From: UBA5026 sp949065595
Lineage (GTDB): Bacteria > Bacillota_I > Bacilli_A > RF39 > UBA660
Length of the DNA stretch: 17,612 nucleotides
NCBI GenBank assembly: GCA_949065595.1
Contig: CARSXK010000023.1
Span: forward strand, 1 to 17,612
Direction of reading: 5' to 3'
The translations under genes were made by a program, and so were the position numbers. The notes beneath the pieces were generated by a model, which saw only the letters and a list, made by a program, of their open reading frames with translations, was not told the origin of the DNA and ran no database searches. Shown piece after piece: positions 6,636 through 14,241 of this stretch (position 1 is its first letter; each line of letters starts with the position of its first letter).

Positions 6636-6884
6636 TTATAGATTGGTTACAATTTCTATCGCAACTCGAATGATTAGCAAAAATAATGCAGTTTGGATAA
6701 TTGCGTTTGAATTGAATTTTTCAAACAAACCTAACATTCTACCTTCATATATGGGCGAAAGTAATGAGATTCCCACATATCCTAGACTATAACAAATTAC
6801 AAGTATACATAATAAAGTGTGTTTTTTAATATCTAAAATAATCTCATTAAATTTTTGGTATCTTTTTTCATATAACCACCGACT
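6636..6884 (-). pseudogene. Remnant of an ABC-transporter transmembrane domain (N-terminal part)
   Basis: One minus-strand frame, open from 6884 to a TAA at 6636-6638, has no start codon. It reads WLYEKRYQKFNEIILDIKKH, then TLLCILVICYSLGYVGISLL, SPIYEGRMLGLF and ALFLLIIRVAIEIVTNL. A cytoplasmic leader, a first membrane helix ending in LLSPIYEGR, a loop and the start of a second helix are the typical opening of ABC exporter membrane domains. The rest (further helices, Walker A and B) is absent, so this is a short remnant. Together with the fhs promoter it accounts for the 438-base stretch between the SDR gene and fhs (6532-6969). In the rest of that stretch (6541-6635) I see nothing recognisable. 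The opposite-strand frame of similar length shows no family features. Confidence 0.5.
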
Positions 6885-6943
6885 CTATCATACCATAAAT
6901 TTTTTACGATTACTTTCTTTTTTTTAAAAGTAAGAACAACTCA

Positions 6944-6952
6944 TGTTATAAT
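6944..6952 (+). promoter_or_regulatory. Extended -10 promoter of fhs
   Basis: TGT precedes a perfect TATAAT (6947-6952), 17 bases before the fhs ATG. The -35 region at 6924-6929 (TTAAAA) is poor, as is usual for extended -10 promoters. The 5' leader would be only about 10-12 bases and contains the AGGGTGAT SD. Confidence 0.55.
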
Positions 6953-6969
6953 GGTACTAGGGTGATGAA

Positions 6970-8580
6970 ATGAAAACAGATATTGAAATCGCACAGAGTA
7001 TAGAAATGAAACCAATTGTGGAGATTGCATCCAAACTTGGAATTTCAGAAGAAAATATAGAATGTTATGGAAAATATAAGGCTAAATTGAATGTAGACAT
7101 AAAAAAGGCGAAAAAAGGAAAACTTATTTTGGTTACTTCGACCAATCCAACACCTTTTGGCGAGGGAAAAACAACAGTAACCATTGGACTGAATGATGCT
7201 TTATGCTTACTGAAAAAGAAAAGTATTGCTACTTTAAGAGAGCCATCATTAGGGCCTGTTTTTGGAATCAAAGGAGGCGCCACTGGAGGAGGCTACGCAC
7301 AAGTGCTTCCAATGGAAGATATCAACCTCCATTTTACAGGTGATATTCATGCTGTAACTGCTTGTAATAATTTATTATGTGCAATGATTGATAATCATAT
7401 TTTTCAAGGTAATCATTTGGAAATTGATCCTCATACAATTCAAGTTTCTCGATGTTTGGATATCAATGATCGTGCCTTACGACAAATTTATTTAAACGGA
7501 AAAAAAATGGAACGTGATGATTCCTTTGTGATTTCGACTGCTTCTGAAATTATGGCCATTTTATGTCTTTCTGAAAACTTAATGGATTTAAAGAAAAATT
7601 TAAGCCATATTTTAGTTGCTTACAATATTCATCAAAAGCCAATCTATGTTTCTGACTTGCAAGGAGAAGAAGCATTGACCATTCTTTTAAAAGATGCCAT
7701 CAAACCAAATTTAGTACAAAGTTTAGAACACAATCCTATTTTAATTCATGGTGGACCTTTTGCGAATATCGCACATGGTTGTAATTCTATTATCGCAACC
7801 AATACAGCTCTTTCTTTGGCTGATTATGTGGTTACAGAGGCTGGATTTGGAAGTGATTTGGGTGCTATGAAATTCATTGACATTAAATGTCGGAAAATGG
7901 ATACCAAACCAGATTTAATCATCATTAATACCACAGTTCGCTCTTTAAAACATAATGGTGATGGCTTATTAGAAAAAGGTATTTGTAATTTACAAGCACA
8001 TATGGACATGATGCAAAAGCTATCTACTAATATCCTTATTTGTCTGAATCAATTTGATACAGATACCACGGAAGAAATTGCATATATCAAAACATATGTA
8101 GAAAAACAAGGATTCCCCTTTTCCACTTGTAACGCTTATGCACTTGGAAGTGAGGGCGCTAAAGAATTTGCACAAACAGTAATTGAATTGTGTGAAAAGC
8201 AAAATACTCTTACGTTCCCTTATTCTTTAGATAATTCTATTCTAGAAAAAATAGGCCATATTTTAAAAGATTATTATCAAGCAGATATGATATTAATAGA
8301 AGAAAATGTCAAAAAAGAAATTACGCATTTAGAAGAGATTGGATATGGTAATTTACCAATTTGCATTGCCAAAACCCAATATGCGATTGGAGATAATCCC
8401 GCTTCTTTAGGTTATCCACATCATCAAGTAATTCGGGTGACCAATATAAAGGTTGCTGCGGGTGCTGGCTTCATTATCGTTTATCTTGGAAATATTATGA
8501 CTATGCCAGGATTATCGAAAGAACCTGCCTATTTACACATGTCAATTGATGCGAATGGAAAAATCAAAGGGCTTTATTAA
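6970..8580 (+). CDS. fhs: Formate-tetrahydrofolate ligase (formyl-THF synthetase)
   Basis: The enzyme joins formate to tetrahydrofolate using ATP, giving 10-formyl-THF for purine and initiator-tRNA synthesis. The 536-residue protein covers the family from end to end (usual length about 550). It has a P-loop-like TPFGEGKTT (61-69), then EPSLGPVFGIKGGATGGGYA, NLHFTGDIHA, the IDNHIFQGN segment, HGGPFANIAHGCNS, DYVVTEAGFGSDLGAMKF, and a C-terminal GDNPASLGY followed by MTMPGLSKEPAY. The start is well placed: an AGGGTGAT SD lies five bases before the ATG. The gene is monocistronic, with its own promoter and a terminator downstream. No other one-carbon genes are adjacent. It is slightly shorter than typical relatives, and I see no missing catalytic motif. 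Confidence 0.96.
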   Translation: MKTDIEIAQSIEMKPIVEIASKLGISEENIECYGKYKAKLNVDIKKAKKGKLILVTSTNPTPFGEGKTTVTIGLNDALCLLKKKSIATLREPSLGPVFGIKGGATGGGYAQVLPMEDINLHFTGDIHAVTACNNLLCAMIDNHIFQGNHLEIDPHTIQVSRCLDINDRALRQIYLNGKKMERDDSFVISTASEIMAILCLSENLMDLKKNLSHILVAYNIHQKPIYVSDLQGEEALTILLKDAIKPNLVQSLEHNPILIHGGPFANIAHGCNSIIATNTALSLADYVVTEAGFGSDLGAMKFIDIKCRKMDTKPDLIIINTTVRSLKHNGDGLLEKGICNLQAHMDMMQKLSTNILICLNQFDTDTTEEIAYIKTYVEKQGFPFSTCNAYALGSEGAKEFAQTVIELCEKQNTLTFPYSLDNSILEKIGHILKDYYQADMILIEENVKKEITHLEEIGYGNLPICIAKTQYAIGDNPASLGYPHHQVIRVTNIKVAAGAGFIIVYLGNIMTMPGLSKEPAYLHMSIDANGKIKGLY

Positions 8581-8618
8581 AAGTGCTATTCCAAGTACAA
8601 TCATAACTATAATTCTAC

Positions 8619-8642
8619 AAAGGACTTTCTATAGTTCTTTTT
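8619..8642 (+). terminator. Rho-independent terminator after fhs
   Basis: AAAGGACT (8619-8626) pairs with AGTTCTTT (8633-8640), with one G-T wobble and a 6-base loop, and runs into T residues. It separates fhs from the PBP-mraY-ftsW operon. Confidence 0.6.
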
Positions 8643-8694
8643 ATATGGTTCTTTTTTAGATAGGTTGTACATATATTTTTTTAGAGGTGCTGCT

Positions 8695-10602
8695 ATGTTT
8701 TTTAAAGGAATTCATACTCGTATTAAAATTGTTTTGCTCATCTTAATTGGCATTTTTATATTAATCATTGGGAAAGTATTTTATACACAAGTAATCGACT
8801 ATAAAAAACTAAATCAATTGGCATCTAGTTTATGGAGTAGAAATTTACCAATTGAAGCAGATCGAGGGAGAATTTATGATCGTAATGGTGTGGTCCTTGC
8901 TGATAATAAAACGACAACCTCTCTTGTTTTGATACCCAATCAGATCAAGGACAAAGAATCTGCTGCACAAAAATTAAGTGAAATTTTAAATGTAACTTAC
9001 GAAGATATGTATCAACATGTTAGTAAAAAAACATCGATTGAAAGAGTTCACCCAGAAGGAAGACGATTATCTTATGAAATTGCAGATAAAATCAATGCTC
9101 TAGGATTAGATGGTGTCTATATGGTCAAAGAATCACAACGATATTATCCATATGATACCATGATGTCTCATACCCTTGGATTTGTAGGAATTGACAATCA
9201 AGGGTTAAGTGGTCTGGAGTTAATGTACAATGATTATTTGACTGGTGAATATGGAGCGATTAAATATTTATCAGATGCCAAAGGAAACAAGTTAGAATTA
9301 ACAGAGATGTATGAGGAACCACAAGATGGAGTCAATATTACACTTACAATTAACTATGAATTGCAAGCTGTATTAGAAAGGGAACTTGACAATGCTGTAC
9401 TCAAGTATAATCCTGATCAAGCAATTGGTATTGCAATGGATCCTAATACAGGAGAAATTCTAGCCATTTCTTCTAGACCCAATTTTTCTCCAAGTCATTA
9501 CCAAGACTATACAACCGAACAAATCAATCGAAATTTGCCTATTTGGTCCACTTATGAACCTGGTTCTACCTTTAAAGTCATTACACTTGCAACAGCATTA
9601 GAAGAAAAATTAGTAGATTTGGAAAAGGATCAATATTTTGATGGTGGTAGCATTACGGTAGAAAATGCTCGAATTCGTTGTTGGAAACATGGTGGACATG
9701 GTTCACAGACCTATTTACAAGTCGTAGAAAATTCTTGTAACCCAGGCTTTGTTGTATTAGGTCAAAAAATCGGGAAAGAAACTTTATTTCAATATATTCG
9801 TAATTTTGGATTTGGTTCCCCTACTGGCATCGACTTAAATGGGGAAAGTTCAGGAATTCTCTTTTCTTTGGACCGTGTTGGTCCTGTGGAACTTGCGACA
9901 ACCGCTTTTGGCCAAGGTGTCTCTGTTACCCCAATTCAACAAATTACAGCTGTTTCTGCTGCAATCAATGGTGGCTACTTAAACACACCTTATATTGTCA
10001 AAAGTTTAAATGAGCCAGAAACCAATACTGTTATCAAACAATTTGGAACAGAAACAAAGCGAAAAGTAATTAGCAATGAAACCAGTGAAATGGTTCGTTA
10101 TGCACTAGAAAGTGTCGTCACCAATGGAAGTGGAAGAAATGCTTTTATTGATGGATATCGCGTAGGAGGAAAAACAGGAACTGCGCAAAAAGTACAAAAT
10201 GGTGCTTATATGGTTGGTAATTATATTACATCTTTTATGGGGGTTATGCCTGCCAATGATCCCAAAATTGTTGTTTATATTGCAATAGATAATGCGAAAG
10301 GTGTAACACAATATGGTGGTACAGTAGCAGCTCCTATCGCTAGAAATGTACTACTCTCTGCTATTGATATTTTGCAGATTGAAAGACCAGAAGGTGGTAG
10401 TGAAAAGAATTATCAGTATTATGAAAAAAAATATGCAAATGTACCTGACGTCACAGGAAAGACATTACAAGAAGCAATGCAAGAATTGAAATCGTTTAAA
10501 GTAGAATATACAGGAAATGGTAATACGGTTTATTATCAATCTCCTAGTGCAAATACACGTATTTTTGAAGGAGAGACAGTACGTTTATTATTACAAGAAT
10601 AG
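8695..10602 (+). CDS. Class B penicillin-binding protein (FtsI/PBP2-SpoVD type) with one PASTA domain
   Basis: This is a septal or spore peptidoglycan transpeptidase that cross-links stem peptides outside the membrane. The 635-residue protein, numbered from the ATG at 8695, has a short cytoplasmic tail, one membrane helix (about 11-31), and the PBP dimerisation region opening ADRGRIYDRNG. The transpeptidase domain has S291-TFK (EPGSTFK), S347-CN and K493-TG. A single PASTA domain covers the last 50 residues (VPDVTGKTLQEAMQELKSF). A single PASTA and this length resemble SpoVD more than the two-PASTA PBP2b/PBP2x. The in-frame TTG at 8665 lacks an SD, whereas the ATG at 8695 follows AGAGGTG by 5 bases. 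It is the first gene of a three-gene operon, with mraY nine bases downstream. Division versus sporulation role is undecided; mraY next to it suggests the main division set. Confidence 0.93.
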   Translation: MFFKGIHTRIKIVLLILIGIFILIIGKVFYTQVIDYKKLNQLASSLWSRNLPIEADRGRIYDRNGVVLADNKTTTSLVLIPNQIKDKESAAQKLSEILNVTYEDMYQHVSKKTSIERVHPEGRRLSYEIADKINALGLDGVYMVKESQRYYPYDTMMSHTLGFVGIDNQGLSGLELMYNDYLTGEYGAIKYLSDAKGNKLELTEMYEEPQDGVNITLTINYELQAVLERELDNAVLKYNPDQAIGIAMDPNTGEILAISSRPNFSPSHYQDYTTEQINRNLPIWSTYEPGSTFKVITLATALEEKLVDLEKDQYFDGGSITVENARIRCWKHGGHGSQTYLQVVENSCNPGFVVLGQKIGKETLFQYIRNFGFGSPTGIDLNGESSGILFSLDRVGPVELATTAFGQGVSVTPIQQITAVSAAINGGYLNTPYIVKSLNEPETNTVIKQFGTETKRKVISNETSEMVRYALESVVTNGSGRNAFIDGYRVGGKTGTAQKVQNGAYMVGNYITSFMGVMPANDPKIVVYIAIDNAKGVTQYGGTVAAPIARNVLLSAIDILQIERPEGGSEKNYQYYEKKYANVPDVTGKTLQEAMQELKSFKVEYTGNGNTVYYQSPSANTRIFEGETVRLLLQE

Positions 10603-10611
10603 AGGTGTGAT

Positions 10612-11604
10612 ATGTTAATACTCACGAAATCGGTTTTGGCTGTTATGATTGGTCTTATTTTCTCTGTTTGTTTGGCTTATATTTTAATTCCCCTACTTCA
10701 TAAATTCAAAGCTTCTCAATCTTTAAGTATTTATTTAGATGAACGACACAAAGAAAAAAAGGGAACGCCAACTATGGGGGGTCTTATCTTTATCCTTCCT
10801 TCTTTATTCATTATTGGATTGCTCCTTTATTTGCATAAAATTACATTTTCGTACAATTTGGGAATTGTGTTATTTACCTTCTTTGGGTATGGATGTATTG
10901 GATTTCTAGACGATTTTTTAATCATTTTAAGACATAACAATAAGGGTTTGAGTGAAAACGCCAAATTTATTTTACAAATAATAATTGCCATTGTCTTTTT
11001 CTATTTATTTATGGTTGCGAATAACGAGCCCTTATTATGGATTCATTCTCTTGGAATCAAATGGGATATTGGATGGTTTTATGGATTATTTATTCTATTT
11101 GTTTTAGTTGCTAGTAGTAATGCTGTCAATCTTACTGATGGGCTAGATGGTCTTGCAGGCGGGCTATCTGCTATTGCTTTTGGTACATTTGGAATTATCA
11201 CTTGGGCAACTGGATGGTTAGAGGGGTATGAGGCCATTGCTCTATTCTGTTTTGTATTACTTGGATGTATTCTTGGTTTTCTTATTTTCAATGTAAAACC
11301 AGCAAAAGTATTTATGGGAGATACAGGTTCTTTGGCTTTGGGGGCAACTCTAGGAACAATTGCCATTTTGACAAGACATGAAATTCTACTCATTGTAATT
11401 GGAATTGTATTTGTGATAGAAACTAGTACTTGTCTGATACAAAGATACTATTATAAATTAACGCATAAACGAATTTTTCCTATGACACCCATTCATCATA
11501 CCTTTGAAAAATTAGGTTGGAAAGAACAAGATATTGTAAAATTATTTTGGATAATTGGTCTTTTGGGTTCTATGCTAGCGATTATCTATGGAGTGTGGTT
11601 CTAG
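10612..11604 (+). CDS. mraY: Phospho-N-acetylmuramoyl-pentapeptide transferase (lipid I synthase)
   Basis: MraY moves phospho-MurNAc-pentapeptide from UDP onto undecaprenyl phosphate at the inner face of the membrane, making lipid I. The 330-residue protein has about ten hydrophobic segments and the family motifs: GTPTMGG (51-57), the Mg-binding DD pair at 100-101 (GFLDDF), NLTDGLDG (173-180), MGDTGS (235-240) and a C-terminal HH pair at 295-296. In most MraY the last motif reads HHH; here the third position is Thr (PIHHTFEKLGW). The ATG has a GAGGTG SD that overlaps the end of the preceding gene. The stop is followed within two bases by the ftsW start, so translation is probably coupled. Confidence 0.96.
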   Translation: MLILTKSVLAVMIGLIFSVCLAYILIPLLHKFKASQSLSIYLDERHKEKKGTPTMGGLIFILPSLFIIGLLLYLHKITFSYNLGIVLFTFFGYGCIGFLDDFLIILRHNNKGLSENAKFILQIIIAIVFFYLFMVANNEPLLWIHSLGIKWDIGWFYGLFILFVLVASSNAVNLTDGLDGLAGGLSAIAFGTFGIITWATGWLEGYEAIALFCFVLLGCILGFLIFNVKPAKVFMGDTGSLALGATLGTIAILTRHEILLIVIGIVFVIETSTCLIQRYYYKLTHKRIFPMTPIHHTFEKLGWKEQDIVKLFWIIGLLGSMLAIIYGVWF

Positions 11605-11606
11605 TG

Positions 11607-12707
11607 ATGAGAAAGCGAATGGACCTTGGGCTATTATTGGCAGTACTTACCATTTCTATTTTTGGTATTATTATGGTTTATTCTGCTTCTTATATTTGGG
11701 CAGAATATAAATTTGATGATCCGTTTAAGTTTGTCAAACATCAATCACTTTTCTTTTGCATTGGTCTCGTTATTTTGTATGTTGTAAGTAAAACGGATTA
11801 TAAAATTTATTATGAGAAAGCCAATCTCATATTGATTGTTTGTATTTCTTTGCTTGCTTTGGTTATTATTCCAGGGATTGGAACGGTTCGTAATGGAAGT
11901 AGAAGTTGGTTTGGAATCGGTTCTTTTGGTATCCAACCAAGTGAGGCTGCAAAATTGTCACTTATTATTTTTACCTCAAAATATTTATGTAAAAATGAAC
12001 GTGATTTAAAAAGTATTCGAAAAGGTGTCCTTCCTATTTTAGGAATTGTTTTCTTTGTCTTTGGTCTGATTATGTTACAACCTGATTTTGGAACAGGAGT
12101 CATTATTGTAATCAGTATTATTGGTCTTTTATTTGTTGCAGGTGTCAATTTTAAGTTTTTTATTCGACTAGGATTGATTGGCATAATTGGTGTGGTTGGA
12201 TTAATTGCTGTTGCACCTTATCGATTACAAAGAATTTTATCCTTTTTAAATCCATGGAGTGATCCTCTAGGAAGCGGATTTCAAATCATACAATCGTTAT
12301 ATGCAATTGGACCAGGAGGATTGTTTGGTTATGGATTCCTTAATTCAAGACAAAAACATTTTTATTTACCAGAACCACAAACAGATTTCATTTTTTCAAT
12401 TATTAGTGAAGAATTTGGATTTATGGGGATTTTAATTGTGAGTAGTCTTTTCCTATTCATTATTGTAAAGGGATTTCAAATTGCTCGCAGGGCAAATGAC
12501 CCTTTTTCTAAATATTTGGCATTTGGCATTACGTTTCAAATCGCCTTCCAGGCTGTTCTTAATTTAATGGTAGTTGTTGGATTGATTCCTGTAACAGGCG
12601 TAACTCTACCATTTCTTTCATATGGGGGTTCTAGTTTAATGATTACATTACTAGAAGTTGGGATTGTGTTGAATATCAGTCGGTATCAAAAAAAGGCACT
12701 CAAATGA
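11607..12707 (+). CDS. ftsW: SEDS-family lipid II polymerase, FtsW/SpoVE type
   Basis: SEDS proteins polymerise lipid II into glycan strands together with a class B PBP, here encoded two genes upstream. The 366-residue protein has about ten membrane segments. It has GSRSWFGIGSFGIQPSEAAK (98-116 region), LQPDFGTGVII, NPWSDPLGSGFQIIQS, and PEPQTDFIFSIISEEFGF with the catalytic-type Asp at 260. The PVTGVTLPFLSYGGSS signature fits FtsW/SpoVE more than RodA (which has PVTGIPLPF). The ATG at 11607 lies two bases after the mraY stop. GTG codons at 11604 and 11595 are alternatives, since the nearest SD (GGAG) is rather far from the ATG. The longer in-frame start inside mraY is rejected. A terminator overlaps the last codons. 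Whether it serves division or sporulation is not shown by the sequence. Confidence 0.93.
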   Translation: MRKRMDLGLLLAVLTISIFGIIMVYSASYIWAEYKFDDPFKFVKHQSLFFCIGLVILYVVSKTDYKIYYEKANLILIVCISLLALVIIPGIGTVRNGSRSWFGIGSFGIQPSEAAKLSLIIFTSKYLCKNERDLKSIRKGVLPILGIVFFVFGLIMLQPDFGTGVIIVISIIGLLFVAGVNFKFFIRLGLIGIIGVVGLIAVAPYRLQRILSFLNPWSDPLGSGFQIIQSLYAIGPGGLFGYGFLNSRQKHFYLPEPQTDFIFSIISEEFGFMGILIVSSLFLFIIVKGFQIARRANDPFSKYLAFGITFQIAFQAVLNLMVVVGLIPVTGVTLPFLSYGGSSLMITLLEVGIVLNISRYQKKALK

Positions 12708-12720
12708 AGCCTTTTTATTT
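12690..12720 (+). terminator. Rho-independent terminator of the PBP-mraY-ftsW operon
   Basis: AAAAAGGC (12690-12697) pairs perfectly with GCCTTTTT (12709-12716) around an 11-base loop and continues into TATTT. The final codons of ftsW form the 5' arm, and its TGA stop (12705-12707) lies in the loop. Confidence 0.85.
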
Positions 12721-12729
12721 TCTATACTC

Positions 12730-12773
12730 AAAAAAAAAAGACTGTAAGAAATTATTTTATTCCATTACAGACT
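12730..12773 (-). terminator. Rho-independent terminator of the 455-residue protein gene
   Basis: On the minus strand AGTCTGTAA (12765-12773) pairs with TTACAGTCT (12739-12747), with one mismatch, and is followed by ten T residues (12730-12739). It faces the ftsW terminator, so the two convergent operons are insulated from each other. Confidence 0.8.
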
Positions 12774-12779
12774 CTTATT

Positions 12780-14147
12780 TTATATACGTGAACCTATTTT
12801 ATATACTACGTTATCAGTAACAAGTTCGAATTCTGATTCTAGCAATTGTGCTTTATAGAATTGTAATTGAGCAATCAATTCTGGTAGACTTGCTTGTGGT
12901 GCAGGAAACTCAATTTCTTCATTATTTCCACCAATTCCAGAACCCCCATCTCCATCTAAAGTTTGATCTGGTTGTTCATCTGGTTTTTTGATTATTTCTG
13001 TATTTATCACTTTTCCACACCGAGTACAGCTTTCCTCTTTTATTATTGTATTATTCTCACCTGGCTTTTCAGTTGTAGTTGTAGAATGTCCTAAAGCTGG
13101 AATTGTTTTACGTTTCTCTTCATTATCTTCATTACATCTATATAACTCATATCCATCGGTTGTACAAGTTGCTTCTACTGTAGTTACATACACATAGTCA
13201 TGTTTATGTTCTGGTTTTTTGATTATTTCTGTATTTATCACTTTTCCACACCGAGTACAGCTTTCCTCTTTTATTATTGTATTATTCTCACCTGGCTTTT
13301 CAGTTGTAGTTGTAGAATGTCCTAAAGCTGGAATTGTTTTACGTTTCTCTTCACTATCTTCATTACATCTATATAACTCATATCCATCGGTTGTACAAGT
13401 TGCTTCGACTGTAGTTACATACACATAGTCATGTTTATGTTCTGGTTTTGGCGTTGTATCTGGTTTTGGTGTTGTCTCTGGTTTTGGCGTTGTCTCTGGT
13501 TTTGGCGTTGTATCTGGTTTTGGTGTTGTCTCTGGTTTTGGTGTTGTATCTGGTTTTGGCGTTGTCTCTGGTTTTGGCGTTGTCTCTGGTTTTGGTGTTG
13601 CATCTGGTTTTGGTGTTGCATCTGGTTTTGGTGTTTTTTCAGGTTGAACTTCTAATTCTTGATTATTTTCCTTTTCATATAGATCTTCATTTTCTAAAAC
13701 ATGATTCAACATAACTCTTGCGATTTCAGATAAATTTGTTTGTAATCCTATTATATCACTTGTATGTTGTTCTTGGAATTCGTTTTGACTATTTTTTAAA
13801 TTAGTTATTTCATTGGCAAGATTTTCAGTCATCTCTATTGTAGAATTTTCCAACTGGATAATTTTATTGTTTATTTTATCAATTCGATCCATCATCTTCT
13901 CTATTCTTGGCTTACATTCACATACTTCATATCCTTTTTTATGAATTGAAACATGGATAGCCCCTATACCAATACCGATAAGTCCAGCCCCGATAAGACC
14001 AAAGCGAACCAAACTTTTTTGTGTCTTTTCAACCATTTCTGCGACTCTACATTGCTCTTCTTTTAAACGGACAATATCGCTCTGATTCTGTTTTACTTGA
14101 CTTTCTAAACGAGAAACTCTTTCTGTTAAATTATTATTATTTTTCAT
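12780..14147 (-). CDS. Membrane-anchored coiled-coil protein with TPKP stalk and two 77-residue Cys repeats
   Basis: This 455-residue protein does not belong to a whole-length family I recognise. In order it shows: a polar N-terminal coiled coil (about 6-45); one Gly-rich membrane helix (49-68, FGLIGAGLIGIGIGAIHVSI); a CEC pair (76-78); a second coiled coil (about 80-150); a stalk of eleven 6-residue units TPKP(E/D)(T/A/H) (172-237); two 77-residue repeats (236-312, 313-389); a Gly/Asp linker; and a C-terminal helix (about 418-440). Each repeat has a TVEATCTTDGYELYRC segment with IPALGH, then ESCTRCGKVI. These are like the Cys/His ATCTxxGxxxYxC...IPALGH repeats of Firmicute surface proteins. 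Four Cys per repeat suggest a zinc- or disulfide-stabilised fold (inference). The likely topology is N-terminus inside and stalk plus repeats outside. The ATG has a GGGGG-type SD and a near-consensus promoter. There is no signal peptidase site and no LPXTG. Confidence 0.85.
   Translation of the reverse strand: MKNNNNLTERVSRLESQVKQNQSDIVRLKEEQCRVAEMVEKTQKSLVRFGLIGAGLIGIGIGAIHVSIHKKGYEVCECKPRIEKMMDRIDKINNKIIQLENSTIEMTENLANEITNLKNSQNEFQEQHTSDIIGLQTNLSEIARVMLNHVLENEDLYEKENNQELEVQPEKTPKPDATPKPDATPKPETTPKPETTPKPDTTPKPETTPKPDTTPKPETTPKPETTPKPDTTPKPEHKHDYVYVTTVEATCTTDGYELYRCNEDSEEKRKTIPALGHSTTTTEKPGENNTIIKEESCTRCGKVINTEIIKKPEHKHDYVYVTTVEATCTTDGYELYRCNEDNEEKRKTIPALGHSTTTTEKPGENNTIIKEESCTRCGKVINTEIIKKPDEQPDQTLDGDGGSGIGGNNEEIEFPAPQASLPELIAQLQFYKAQLLESEFELVTDNVVYKIGSRI
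12979..13440 (-). repeat. Tandem 231-bp repeat, two copies
   Basis: Copies at 12979-13209 and 13210-13440 differ at only two positions by eye. One changes Asn to Ser (CATTATC/CACTATC on the plus strand) and one is silent. Each encodes one 77-residue Cys repeat. The near identity points to recent duplication or ongoing gene conversion. Confidence 0.93.
13441..13638 (-). repeat. 18-bp tandem repeat, eleven units, encoding the TPKP stalk
   Basis: Eleven consecutive 18-base units of the type TCTGGTTTTGGYGTTGYM (plus strand) encode TPKP(E/D)(T/A). Only a few third-codon and E/D or A/T positions vary. The unit is a multiple of three, so copy number can change without breaking the frame and would alter stalk length. 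Confidence 0.93.
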
Positions 14148-14173
14148 ATAACTTCCCCCTTCATATGGATGTT

Positions 14174-14201
14174 ATTATAGCATAAATACAATATTTGTCA
14201 A
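14174..14201 (-). promoter_or_regulatory. Strong promoter of the 455-residue protein gene
   Basis: On the minus strand a perfect -35 TTGACA (14196-14201), a 16-base spacer and a perfect TATAAT (14174-14179) preceded by TGC lie 27 bases upstream of the ATG. It is the best promoter in the window. Confidence 0.85.
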
Positions 14202-14210
14202 ATTGTGGGT

Positions 14211-14233
14211 AAAAAAACTCCAAATGGAGTTTT
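14211..14233 (-). terminator. Rho-independent terminator of the giant surface protein gene
   Basis: On the minus strand AAAACTCC (14226-14233) pairs perfectly with GGAGTTTT (14214-14221) around a 4-base loop and continues into a T run to 14211. It starts nine bases after the stop codon of the surface protein. Confidence 0.85.
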
Positions 14234-14241
14234 CTACCTTT

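Noticed and set aside
6595..6792. Plus-strand 65-residue frame in the gap before fhs
   Set aside because: No SD and no family features; the opposite strand carries the ABC-transporter-like remnant.
8608..8613. TATAAT upstream of the PBP operon
   Set aside because: It has no fitting -35 and lies before the fhs terminator, so I do not call it the operon promoter; the true promoter was not identified.
11517..11606. Longer N-terminus for FtsW starting within mraY
   Set aside because: It has no SD and encodes no hydrophobic or conserved SEDS sequence; the ATG at 11607 matches the usual FtsW beginning.
12988..13428. Two identical 69-residue plus-strand frames
   Set aside because: They are antisense shadows of the duplicated 231-bp repeat, not genes.
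13441..13638. CRISPR array
   Set aside because: The repeat is an 18-bp direct tandem without spacers, inside a coding frame.
13431..13714. Plus-strand frames rich in Trp/Phe/Cys or Leu/Val opposite the stalk repeat
   Set aside because: They are antisense shadows of the 18-bp repeat, which keeps all frames open; no SD or family match.
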